This document shows, one piece after another, positions 54,703-62,885 of a DNA stretch of 64,000 nt. Under the pieces are notes generated by a model. It saw only the letters and a program-made list of their open reading frames with translations, did no database searches and was not told the DNA's origin. Numbering within the stretch: position 1 is the first letter of the stretch; every line of letters starts with the position of its first letter. The translations under genes and the position numbers were made by a program. Source of the DNA: an uncultured Bacilli bacterium. GTDB taxonomy: Bacteria; Bacillota_I; Bacilli_A; RF39; UBA660. The stretch covers positions 1 to 64,000 of the forward strand of contig CAKPCU010000001.1 of assembly GCA_934148015.1 (NCBI GenBank), written 5' to 3'.

Positions 54703-55675
54703 ATAAATTTTCTAATATTATTCCTGTTCCCTCAGCAACACAAGTTAATGGACTATCTGCTATTTTAACTGGAACCTTTATTTCTTTTTGAATTAATTTA
54801 TCTAATCCATCTAGTAATGCACCACCACCAGTTAGAATAATACCTTTATCTATAATATCAGCTGATATTTCAGGCTCTATTTTCTCTAGTACAGTTTTAG
54901 CTGCATGAATTATCATATATACACTATCTTTTATAGCTTCCCTTACTTCATTTGATGTTATTTCAATGGTTTTAGGAAGACCAGATAATAAGTCTCTTCC
55001 TCTTACTTGTATACTTTTTTTCTTATCACTTTCTAAAACAGTACCTATTTTTATTTTTATTTGTTCTGCAGTTACTTCTCCTATTAGCAATTTATATTTA
55101 CTTTTAATATATTTTATAATATCAGCATCAAAGGTGTTACCTGCAATCTTAATAGATTCGCTATATACTATACCATCTAATGATAAAACAGCTATGTCGG
55201 TTGTTCCACCACCTATATCTATTACCATGTTTCCACTAGGAAGACCTATTTCAAGTCCTGCTCCTACTGCTGCTACTTTAGGTTCTTCTTCTACATAAAC
55301 TTTTTTAGCACCAGTTCTTTCAGCAACCTCTCTTATTGCGTTTTTTTCAACCTGAGTAATATTTGATGGACAGCATATAAGTATTCTTGGTTTTGAAAAA
55401 ATTGTTTTTCCTTTTATCTTTTTAATAAAGTAATCTAACATGATTTCAGTTTTATCAAAATCAGCTATAACCCCATCTTTTAAAGGCTTAATTGCGATAA
55501 CACTTCCAGGCGTTCTACCTAACATTTCATGTGCTTTAGCACCTATTGCTAGTACTTTTCCACTATCTTTGTCTATTGCAATTACACTAGGTTCACTTAA
55601 AACAACACCTTCTCCTTTAACATATATAAGTATATTTGCAGTGCCTAAATCTATTCCTATATCTTTATTCTTCAT
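54701..55675 (-). CDS. mreB: MreB/Mbl actin-like protein
   Basis: 324 residues. GIDLGTANILIYVKGEG (phosphate 1), PRILICCPSNIT, AGLEIGLPSGNMVIDIGGGTTDIAVL (phosphate 2) and ILTGGGALLDGLD (adenosine). It is slightly shorter than most MreB (about 330-340), and its position next to spoIIQ-like and spoIID genes matches Mbl in Bacillus. It forms membrane-bound filaments guiding wall synthesis. The start overlaps the spoIIQ-like stop by 11 bp, taking the place of spoIIID in that order. Confidence 0.95.
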   Translation of the reverse strand: MKNKDIGIDLGTANILIYVKGEGVVLSEPSVIAIDKDSGKVLAIGAKAHEMLGRTPGSVIAIKPLKDGVIADFDKTEIMLDYFIKKIKGKTIFSKPRILICCPSNITQVEKNAIREVAERTGAKKVYVEEEPKVAAVGAGLEIGLPSGNMVIDIGGGTTDIAVLSLDGIVYSESIKIAGNTFDADIIKYIKSKYKLLIGEVTAEQIKIKIGTVLESDKKKSIQVRGRDLLSGLPKTIEITSNEVREAIKDSVYMIIHAAKTVLEKIEPEISADIIDKGIILTGGGALLDGLDKLIQKEIKVPVKIADSPLTCVAEGTGIILENL

Positions 55676-56330
55676 TATTTTTAACTGATAATTCTTTCAA
55701 AGATTTACCATAATATTTTTCTGGATTTACTACACTGCCATTTACATACATTTCAAGATGTAATCCATTTTGTATATCACTATTAAGAGCACAAGTACCG
55801 CTTTTACCAATTACTTTACCACTTGTTACTACATCACCTTTTTTTACATTAACTTCTGATAATGATTGATATGTAATTACTAATTCTGTAGAACTTTTTA
55901 TTTCAATTGTTTTACCAAGTAGTGGATCATCAGATATATTTGTTACTGTTCCTTTTGTAATAGAAATAACATCAAATGCTTCATCTGATTTATAGTCTAC
56001 ACCTGAATTTTGCATATAAATTCCTTCATGATATATTATTGATTTTTGTTGTTCTGTCTCTTCAGCGTCTTTATCATAAAAGTTTTTATAAATACTTACT
56101 TTTTCACTTGTATAAGGTTTAGATATTTTTTCATCTTGACTTATAACTGGATAATAACTATCAAATATATAATCATTAACATAAGTATAATCATCATTTG
56201 CATTAATAACCTTTTTTGCTTCATTATTATTAATTATTGTTATACTTACTAAAAGTAATAAAAATACTCCAAATGATATAAGTGATATTTTAACTGCTGG
56301 TTTTAATCTTCTTTTCTTCATTTTTTTCAC
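55665..56330 (-). CDS. spoIIQ: SpoIIQ-like M23/LytM-fold protein
   Basis: 221 residues: short cytosolic tail, one membrane helix (about 13-32) and an extracytoplasmic LytM domain (about 100-210). The H-x3-D ligand motif is replaced by NSGVD and the second site is GLHLEM, so one zinc ligand is missing, as in Bacillus SpoIIQ, which is inactive as a hydrolase and instead binds SpoIIIAH across the forespore membranes. It lies between spoIID and mreB/mbl, the conserved sporulation synteny. No SpoIIIAH is in the window. Confidence 0.85.
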   Translation of the reverse strand: MKKMKKRRLKPAVKISLISFGVFLLLLVSITIINNNEAKKVINANDDYTYVNDYIFDSYYPVISQDEKISKPYTSEKVSIYKNFYDKDAEETEQQKSIIYHEGIYMQNSGVDYKSDEAFDVISITKGTVTNISDDPLLGKTIEIKSSTELVITYQSLSEVNVKKGDVVTSGKVIGKSGTCALNSDIQNGLHLEMYVNGSVVNPEKYYGKSLKELSVKNNEE

Positions 56331-56370
56331 CTCTCATTTTAAGTTTTATCAAAATGAAGAAAATTATACA

Positions 56371-57291
56371 TTAATTTATTTTTTTTATTACACAATTTTT
56401 ATAATAATAAGTTAATATTTGTTTATAATTATATCCTTCCTTTGCCATTCCGTTTGCACCATACTGACTTAATCCAACACCATGACCAAAACCATTAACA
56501 TTAAATTTAACTTTTTCATTATCTAACTTTATATCAAAACTAGTTGATTTTAAACCAAATATTTTTCTTATTTCTCTTCCTGTATATTTTTTATTATTTA
56601 TTGTTATTTCTTTTACTCTTTTCGAATTAGTTCTTACTATATTATCTATTTTTATATCACTATCTATATTAAGTCCTAAATTATATAAAAATTCTTTTTT
56701 AGTAAACTCATTAGTACTTGAAAAAGCAGGAGATTCCTTCTTATCCCATTTTGATTCAACACTAACTAAATAAGGAAAATAGCTAGAAAATACATCTAAA
56801 GAGCTTTCTGTATAACCATTACTAGTAGAAAAAAATAAAGCATCTATTAACTTATTATCATATAAAACAGCTTCTCCATTAGTTTCTTTTACTGCTTTTT
56901 TTATTTTATTTAAATAAGTATCATAATTATTATCCCACTTTTTTTTCATTTGATCATAATCTATATATACCTGATTTGTTGTACTATCTGTAACATCATA
57001 TGAATTATCTTTTTTTATTCTTTTCATAACATACGTTCTAGATGCAACTGCTTGTGATTTTAATGCTTCCATCTCAAAATTAGCAGGCATTTCGCCCGCT
57101 ACTACACCAATTACATACTCTTCTATTGGAATTTTTACTATATTACCAGTTGATGATCTTTTAACTTTAACCACAATATTATTATAACTACCATATTTTA
57201 TTTTATTTTCTATACTTATCTTTTTATCTGTGCCTATTATTAATAATGGTATTAGAATTATAATAAAGGTTAAAATTAGTACTTTTTTCAT
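56371..57291 (-). CDS. spoIID: SpoIID/LytB-domain lytic transglycosylase
   Basis: 306 residues: an N-terminal membrane anchor, then the SpoIID domain with IPIEEYVIGVVAGEMPANFEMEALKSQAVASRTYV (catalytic Glu in GEMP), the SNGYTESSLDVF segment and the C-terminal FNVNGFGHGVGLSQYGANGMAKEG motif. It degrades peptidoglycan denuded of stem peptides during engulfment. It lies 40 bp upstream of the spoIIQ-like gene. Confidence 0.95.
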   Translation of the reverse strand: MKKVLILTFIIILIPLLIIGTDKKISIENKIKYGSYNNIVVKVKRSSTGNIVKIPIEEYVIGVVAGEMPANFEMEALKSQAVASRTYVMKRIKKDNSYDVTDSTTNQVYIDYDQMKKKWDNNYDTYLNKIKKAVKETNGEAVLYDNKLIDALFFSTSNGYTESSLDVFSSYFPYLVSVESKWDKKESPAFSSTNEFTKKEFLYNLGLNIDSDIKIDNIVRTNSKRVKEITINNKKYTGREIRKIFGLKSTSFDIKLDNEKVKFNVNGFGHGVGLSQYGANGMAKEGYNYKQILTYYYKNCVIKKIN

Positions 57292-57300
57292 ATACTCTCC

Positions 57301-57498
57301 TTATAATAAAACTATAGTATTATATAAATCCATAAAGAAATTTACTAATAAATAAGACATTATAAGACAAACTATAACATAGAAAAAGTGAATTTGAGTT
57401 ATTCTGTTTTTTCTAAATAATTTATCTAAATTCATTGATGTTGTAACCCATATACAAAGTGGTATGGATAAACAATATAGGGCTAATTTAATATTCAT
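57301..57498 (-). CDS. DUF1146 small membrane protein
   Basis: About 65 residues from an ATG at 57498 preceded by GAGG in the rpiB end; an ATG four codons earlier lacks a ribosome binding site. Two hydrophobic helices with MNLDKLFRKNRITQ between them fit DUF1146 (YwzB), which in Bacillus sits upstream of murA-spoIID. Overlaps rpiB by 11 bp. Function unknown. Confidence 0.8.
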   Translation of the reverse strand: MNIKLALYCLSIPLCIWVTTSMNLDKLFRKNRITQIHFFYVIVCLIMSYLLVNFFMDLYNTIVLL

Positions 57499-57937
57499 TA
57501 GTTTCCTCATACTTTTCTACTTGTTCTATTCTTATTTTATATCTTGGTTCCAAATTAAATGTCGAATTAATAAACTTTTCTATCATTTCTTTAATTTGAG
57601 GAGCAGTATGACTAGTTGCACTGAATGCTAATATGTTAGCATTATTATGTTCTTTAGCTGACTGTGCTTCTTGCATATTATCTATTTTAGCACATCTTAT
57701 TCCTTTTACTTTATTACATGCTATAGATACACCAATACCTGTACCACACATAACTATTCCTAAATCAACTTCCTTTTTTATAACAGCATTAGATAGCTTA
57801 AACGCATACTCTGGATAATCTACCATGTCACTTGAAAAGCATCCATAATCCGTTATATCGTAATCATCTAATAAACTTTTTAGTTCCTCCTTTGTATTAT
57901 AAGCTCTATGGTCATTTGCTATTCCTATTTTCATTTT
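57488..57937 (-). CDS. rpiB: ribose-5-phosphate isomerase B
   Basis: 149 residues from the ATG at 57937 after GGTAGGAA. RpiB/LacAB motifs: IGIANDHRAYNTKEEL, TDYGCFSSDMVDYPEYA, IVMCGTGIGVSIACNKVKGIRCA and the HNNANILAFSA segment. It interconverts ribose-5-P and ribulose-5-P in the pentose phosphate pathway. It is the first gene of an rpiB-DUF1146-spoIID-spoIIQ-mreB run. Confidence 0.96.
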   Translation of the reverse strand, partial: KMKIGIANDHRAYNTKEELKSLLDDYDITDYGCFSSDMVDYPEYAFKLSNAVIKKEVDLGIVMCGTGIGVSIACNKVKGIRCAKIDNMQEAQSAKEHNNANILAFSATSHTAPQIKEMIEKFINSTFNLEPRYKIRIEQVEKYEETNEY

Positions 57938-57974
57938 TTTCCTACCTTTCATATATATTGTAACATATTTTTAA

Positions 57975-58003
57975 AACACTATTAACAAATTAATGTTAAC
58001 AGT
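57975..58003 (-). terminator. terminator of the Asn-rich protein gene
   Basis: On the minus strand ACACTGTTAACA and TGTTAATAGTGT pair with a 7-nt loop and end in TTTT. Confidence 0.8.
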
Positions 58004-58012
58004 GTCCTAAGT

Positions 58013-59248
58013 TTATTTTTTTATTTTTATTATAAGTTGAATCATATCTTCAAAATCAAATTCTTCTACGTTAATATTAGAACCATCTTTCTTTAAATTA
58101 TTTAATAGTTCTTTTATTTTATCTATTTTTGTAGCTAATGTTTCTTTCTCAGGAGTTTCTTTTATATCTTTAGTTTCATCTTCAGAATCTAAATCCATTA
58201 TTTCAAGACTATCTGGTTCTTGATATACATCATCTAAACCTAGGTCATCTAAATTAACTTTCTTTTCTTCTTTATCTTCTAAATTAGTTTTGTTATCTAT
58301 TTCATATGAATTATTTTCATCAGTATTTTCTTTTTTAACTTCTAATTCATTATTTTCTTTAGTTTCTTTTTCTACTTCTTCTTTAGATGATAAGTTAGAT
58401 TCAAAACTAGCGTTATCGGTTAATGAATTTAAATCAAAAGGAGCATTAGATTCTTTAGTATTATCATAACTACTAACATCATTATTTATACTACTTATAT
58501 TATTTAATGGATTATTTATTAAATTATTATCTAAACTTTGGTTAACGTTAAAATCTACTGGATTATAACTTGGCGTAGTATCATACTTTATATTATTAAA
58601 TTGATTAGAAAAATCATTATTAAAATTTGTATTATTTTGAAAGTTATTAATTGAGGTTTGGTTAGGATTCATATATGGATTTGTATTAAAATTATTCATA
58701 TTATTATTCATTCCAAAATTATTATTTAAATCATAACTAGGGTTATTGACTGGCATATTATAATCATTATTAATATTAAAGTTAGTGTTCCCATGAGATA
58801 TGTTATACCCTGAATTTAAATTATTAAAATTAGCATTTTCATATGGCATATTAAAACCTTGATTTGTGTTATTAAAACTATTTAAATTTCCACTTTCATA
58901 TGCATCTAATCTATCATTTATTCCATTTGGATTTTCTGGCATTATATTCATTGGATTTAAAACATCCATTGTAGGTGCACTAACTATTGGTGAATCATTT
59001 AAATTTTTTATTTGATCTAACTCTGGTGGCATATCTGTATTATTACTAGGAAAGTTATTAATTGGTACTTGATTAGAATTCATATAAGGATTTACATTCG
59101 GATTAAAACTATTCATATTATTATTCATTCCAAAATTATTATTTTGATTATTATCATTTAAAGAATTATTTATGTTATTAGAAAAATTGTTACCAAAAAT
59201 TGATCTTCCATTATTAAAGTTTTGATTATCATTATTATTGCCAAACAT
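58013..59248 (-). CDS. asparagine-rich low-complexity protein
   Basis: 411 residues. About residues 1-270 are extremely Asn/Phe/Met/Pro-rich, with a repeated unit around NNNFGMNNNMNNFN followed by NPYMN-NQ--INNF (near 38-67 and 178-206). Residues 280-360 are Glu/Lys-acidic, and the last about 45 form a helix pair (TKIDKIKELLNNLKKDG, EEFDFEDMIQLIIKIKK). There is no signal peptide or membrane helix. Composition is prion-like. Single gene before rsmG, with its own terminator. No known family. Confidence 0.75.
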   Translation of the reverse strand: MFGNNNDNQNFNNGRSIFGNNFSNNINNSLNDNNQNNNFGMNNNMNSFNPNVNPYMNSNQVPINNFPSNNTDMPPELDQIKNLNDSPIVSAPTMDVLNPMNIMPENPNGINDRLDAYESGNLNSFNNTNQGFNMPYENANFNNLNSGYNISHGNTNFNINNDYNMPVNNPSYDLNNNFGMNNNMNNFNTNPYMNPNQTSINNFQNNTNFNNDFSNQFNNIKYDTTPSYNPVDFNVNQSLDNNLINNPLNNISSINNDVSSYDNTKESNAPFDLNSLTDNASFESNLSSKEEVEKETKENNELEVKKENTDENNSYEIDNKTNLEDKEEKKVNLDDLGLDDVYQEPDSLEIMDLDSEDETKDIKETPEKETLATKIDKIKELLNNLKKDGSNINVEEFDFEDMIQLIIKIKK

Positions 59249-59282
59249 TTTTTCATCCCCTATTCTTATATTAATAATATAA

Positions 59283-59311
59283 TAAAAAAGCCTTTATTAC
59301 AATGGCTTTTT
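59283..59311 (-). terminator. terminator of rsmG
   Basis: On the minus strand AAAAAGCCATTG and AAAGGCTTTTTT form a stem (AAAAAGCC/GGCTTTTTT) that includes the rsmG stop codon in the loop. Confidence 0.85.
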
Positions 59312-59998
59312 CTTAATTTCATTAAATTTTCTAGGATACTTAACACTTGTTTTCCTAATTTTTTCTATAATTACTAAAGTTCTTTCTCCAGCATCCTTTG
59401 GTAGTTTAAATAAAATGGTATCTTTTAACACTCCTCCTAGCGTTTTAATAGCACTTTTAGATGCTTCTATCTCATCTTTTGCATCAGCTTTCATAGGAAT
59501 AAACAAGCCTTTTTCACAAACTAAAGGAATACACATTTCAGATAAAACAGGAAGGGCTGCTACCGCACGAGAAGTTACTATATCAAAGGATTCTCTACTT
59601 ATTTTTGCATAGTCTTCTATTCTCTCATGAATAGCATCAATATCTTTTAAATTTAACTTTTCTATAACACTTTTTAAGAATATAATTCTTTTATTTAAGG
59701 AGTCAACTAGTGTTACTTTAAGGTTTGGAAATACTATTTTTAAAACTAGTCCAGGAAAACCTGCACCAGTTCCTACGTCAAGAAGAGTCTGGTTATTTAA
59801 TTTAACAGCCTTAATTAGAGTTAAACTATCATAAAAATGTTTTAAGTAGACATCTTCTTCATCAGTTATTCTAGTTAAATTTGTATGACTATTATAATCT
59901 ATTAACATTTCATAATAAGTATTTAAACTCTTAAGTATTTTATCATCTACACTTATACCTAACTTTTCTAATTCTTTTACAAATTCTTCTTTATTCAT
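59297..59998 (-). CDS. rsmG: 16S rRNA (guanine527-N7)-methyltransferase RsmG
   Basis: 233 residues. GidB/RsmG marks: YLKHFYDSLTLIKAV, SAM-binding LLDVGTGAGFPGLVLKI, VTSRAVAALPVLSEM and a lysine-rich C-terminus. It methylates G527 in 16S rRNA. It overlaps mnmG by 8 bp in the classical gidA-gidB order, although parA-parB, usually next, lie 34 kb away here. Confidence 0.98.
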   Translation of the reverse strand: MNKEEFVKELEKLGISVDDKILKSLNTYYEMLIDYNSHTNLTRITDEEDVYLKHFYDSLTLIKAVKLNNQTLLDVGTGAGFPGLVLKIVFPNLKVTLVDSLNKRIIFLKSVIEKLNLKDIDAIHERIEDYAKISRESFDIVTSRAVAALPVLSEMCIPLVCEKGLFIPMKADAKDEIEASKSAIKTLGGVLKDTILFKLPKDAGERTLVIIEKIRKTSVKYPRKFNEIKKKPL

Positions 59999-61805
59999 TA
60001 TAAAACCTCTTTAAATAAACCATTAAAATTGCTATATCTGAAGGATTAACCCCACTAATACGTGTAACCTGATCAATGGTTCTTGGTCTTACTTTTTTTA
60101 GTTTTTGTCTTGCTTCAGTTGCTAAATTATCAACTTTTTCATAATCTATATCCTCTGGTATCCTTTTTTTACCTAATCTTATCATTTTTTCTGCTTCTTT
60201 TTTAGCTTTAGTAATATATCCTTCATATTTTTGATTAATTTCTACTTGTTCTAATGCTTCTTTAGTGTATTTCTTACTTAATTTATCAGTATAATCACTT
60301 ATCTTAACCTCTGGTCTTTTTAAATAATCTAATAAATTACACTTTTCTTCTGGAAAAGTAATATTTTTAATATCCTCTTCTATTTCTTTTATTTCTTTTA
60401 TTTTATTTAATAATTTATTATGTCTTTCTTCACTTAATAAACCTATTTTATAAGCTTTTTCACTTAATCTTAAATCAGCATTATCACTTCTTAGTAAAAG
60501 TCTAAATTCTGCACGAGAAGTAAGTAATCTATATGGTTCTATAGTTCCTTTTGTTACTAAATCATCTATTAAAACACCAATATAAGCATCACTTCTAGAA
60601 AGGATTAGAGGTTCTTTATTATCTAATTTTAAACTAGCATTAATACCCGCTACTATACCTTGACCTGCGGCCTCTTCATACCCCGAGGTACCATTTATTT
60701 GACCTGCAGTAAATAAGTTTTCTACTACCTTTGTCTCTAAAGATGGTTTTAATTGAAGTGGATCTATCGCATCATATTCTATTGCATAAGCATATCTTAA
60801 TATTTTAGCGTGTTCTAATCCCTTTAAAGAGTGAACCATATCTTCTTGAACGTCGTGCGGCATAGAAGTTGAAAAACCTTGTAAATATATATCATCATAA
60901 TACATGCTTTCTGGTTCCAAAAATAATTGATGTCTTTCTTTATCTTTAAAACGAACCACCTTATCTTCTATTGAAGGACAGTACCTAGGACCTGTTCCTA
61001 ATTTTTCATAAAAACCACCATACATAGCAGATTTATTTAAGTTATCCATAATTATTTTATGAGTTTTTAAGTTAGTATAAGTTAAATAGCAAGGTACCTG
61101 ATTTTTATAATCATAATATGCTATATCATCAAAAGAAAAAGTTAGTTTACAGTCGTCTCCGTCTTCTCTTTTAAGTACGCTAAAATCAATTGAAGATCTT
61201 TCTATACGAGGTGGAGTTCCAGTTTTTAATCTAAGTATCTTAAAACCTAATTTTTTTAAATTGTCACTTAAAAAATTAGCTCTTTTTTCTCCGTGTGGAC
61301 CCTCTGGAGTTCTTTTATCTCCTACTAATATATCAGCTTTTAAATAAGTACCAGTAGTTAATATACAAGCTTTACAATAAATTGTTTCTCCATCTTCAGT
61401 TGTTATACCAACAATTTTGTTATTTTCTACTAAAAGGTCAGATACTATTGCTTCTTTAATTGTTAAATTTTCTGTATTTCTTAATGTTTTTAACATTTCT
61501 CTTTTGTAAGTTACTTTATCAGCCTGACTTCTTAAACTTCTAACAGCAGGTCCTTTAGATTGGTTAAGCATCTTCATTTGAAGAAGAGTTTTATCTGCAT
61601 TACGTCCCATTTCACCACCTAATGCATCAATTTCCCTTACAACAATACCTTTAGCTGAACCTCCTATAGAAGGATTACAAGGCATATCTGCTATATTATC
61701 AATATTAATTGTTATAAGAAGAGTATTTTTTTTCATTCTTGCACACGCAAGTGCTGCTTCACATCCAGCATGTCCTGCTCCAACAACTATAATATCATAT
61801 TTCAT
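59991..61805 (-). CDS. mnmG: tRNA uridine-5-carboxymethylaminomethyl enzyme MnmG
   Basis: 604 residues from the ATG at 61805 (MKYDIIVVGAGHAGCEAAL) after GGTGAAAG; the frame extends three codons upstream to a GTG. FAD motif GAGHAG, PCNPSIGGSAKGIVVREIDALGGEM, the GTPPRI loop and the C-terminal MnmE-binding helices are present. With MnmE it modifies U34 of certain tRNAs. Confidence 0.98.
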   Translation of the reverse strand: MKYDIIVVGAGHAGCEAALACARMKKNTLLITINIDNIADMPCNPSIGGSAKGIVVREIDALGGEMGRNADKTLLQMKMLNQSKGPAVRSLRSQADKVTYKREMLKTLRNTENLTIKEAIVSDLLVENNKIVGITTEDGETIYCKACILTTGTYLKADILVGDKRTPEGPHGEKRANFLSDNLKKLGFKILRLKTGTPPRIERSSIDFSVLKREDGDDCKLTFSFDDIAYYDYKNQVPCYLTYTNLKTHKIIMDNLNKSAMYGGFYEKLGTGPRYCPSIEDKVVRFKDKERHQLFLEPESMYYDDIYLQGFSTSMPHDVQEDMVHSLKGLEHAKILRYAYAIEYDAIDPLQLKPSLETKVVENLFTAGQINGTSGYEEAAGQGIVAGINASLKLDNKEPLILSRSDAYIGVLIDDLVTKGTIEPYRLLTSRAEFRLLLRSDNADLRLSEKAYKIGLLSEERHNKLLNKIKEIKEIEEDIKNITFPEEKCNLLDYLKRPEVKISDYTDKLSKKYTKEALEQVEINQKYEGYITKAKKEAEKMIRLGKKRIPEDIDYEKVDNLATEARQKLKKVRPRTIDQVTRISGVNPSDIAILMVYLKRFYNE

Positions 61806-61905
61806 AACTTTCACCTGCTTTTCTTTTGGTATTATACAATATAATTAAAAAAAAGTTAATTGCATATTAAAATAAATTATGATAATATTAAATTGGGTGA
61901 TAAAT

Positions 61906-62465
61906 ATGTTTATCTTTAATTATAATTTAAATGAACAAGATTACATTAGATTTAATGAATATGTACATTATAACGATAAGTCAGTAAAAGAAACTTATAA
62001 TATTTTTAAATTTAAACTTCCTGTTACGTTTTGTATTTTATTTACCTTTTATTTTGTTTTATATGGCAATTTAAAGATGTTTACTATTATTACCATATCA
62101 TATTTAATATTTTGGCTTATCTTTATGTTTTTTCTAGGATTTACATTTGAAAAATATATAAAAAAATTGTTAAAATAACTGTAGAAAATGCTAAAAAGAA
62201 TGGAACTTTACCATATGATACTATTAACAAAGTAACTTTTAACGAGAATGAAATAATAGAAGAACTACCTAATAAAAAGAATATATTCAAATATGAAGTT
62301 ATCGAAAAAATCATTATTTATAGTGATTACTATTACATTTTTTTAAATTCAATTGAAGCTATAATCATTCCAAATAAAGCAGTTAAAACAAAGAAAGAAA
62401 AAGAAAAATTTTACGATTTCTTATGTCAAAAAGTTGGCAGTGACAAAATAAAAAGTGTAATCTAA
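61906..62465 (+). pseudogene. YcxB-like protein, frameshifted in an A-run
   Basis: From the ATG at 61906 (GGTGA ribosome binding site) 90 codons give an N-terminal region with two membrane helices, ending at a stop at 62176-62178. A one-base shift in the AAAAAA at 62161-62166 (six A where seven would restore frame) continues with ...VENAKKNGTLPYDTI and a YcxB-like C-terminal domain (IIIYSDYYYIFL..., IIIPNKAV) to the stop at 62463-62465. Joined length would be 186 residues. A terminator overlaps its end. It may be a pseudogene, a slippage-controlled gene or an assembly error. Confidence 0.75.
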
Positions 62466-62483
62466 ATATTGATTACATTTTTT
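62451..62483 (+). terminator. terminator after YcxB-like gene
   Basis: GTGTAATC and GATTACAT pair around an 8-nt loop followed by a run of seven T. Confidence 0.85.
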
Positions 62484-62511
62484 TATATAACTTTGTCTAA
62501 ATCATAGCTAA

Positions 62512-62778
62512 TTAAATAAACTCCTCATCATTTACATAACTGAATATAAAATTATCATTCTTTTTACATATAATTAATCCTATACTTTTGTTATGATACT
62601 TCTTTTTTATTAACATATCTCTATATTTAATTTTATTTTCTTCTCATTGTGCTTCTACTAATATCTTACCTATTTCATAATAAGTTTTTAACTTATCACT
62701 ATTATAACTAAGCCTTCTTACCCCATCTTTTAATTCCTTTTTTTCTATCAAATCTTTTATTTCTTTGTAGTAATTCAT
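62512..62778 (-). pseudogene. decayed DUF1016/YhcG-like PDDEXK nuclease fragment
   Basis: From the ATG at 62778 (GGGGATC ribosome binding site) the frame reads a DUF1016-like N-terminal domain (NYYKEIKDLIEKKEL, SYNSDKLKTYYEIGKILVEAQ), then an in-frame TGA (62644-62646) at a position where the family normally has Gly, then a short piece recalling the nuclease C-terminus (KYHNKSIGLIICKKNDNFIFSY) and a TAA. Most of the middle of the protein is missing. YhcG-type proteins are recombination/defence nucleases. It is a relic between mnmE and mnmG. Confidence 0.7.
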
Positions 62779-62845
62779 AATTGATCCCCTCAAATTCATC
62801 TATTATATATATGTAATTTAAAAAAAACTCAAGTTATGTCACATA

Positions 62846-62876
62846 TAATAAAAACCTGGATAAAACCCAAGTTTTT
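62846..62876 (-). terminator. terminator of mnmE
   Basis: On the minus strand AAAAACTTGG and CCAGGTTTTT pair around a GTTTTAT loop and are followed by T-rich sequence, 10 bp past the mnmE stop. Confidence 0.85.
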
Positions 62877-62885
62877 AAAACACAC

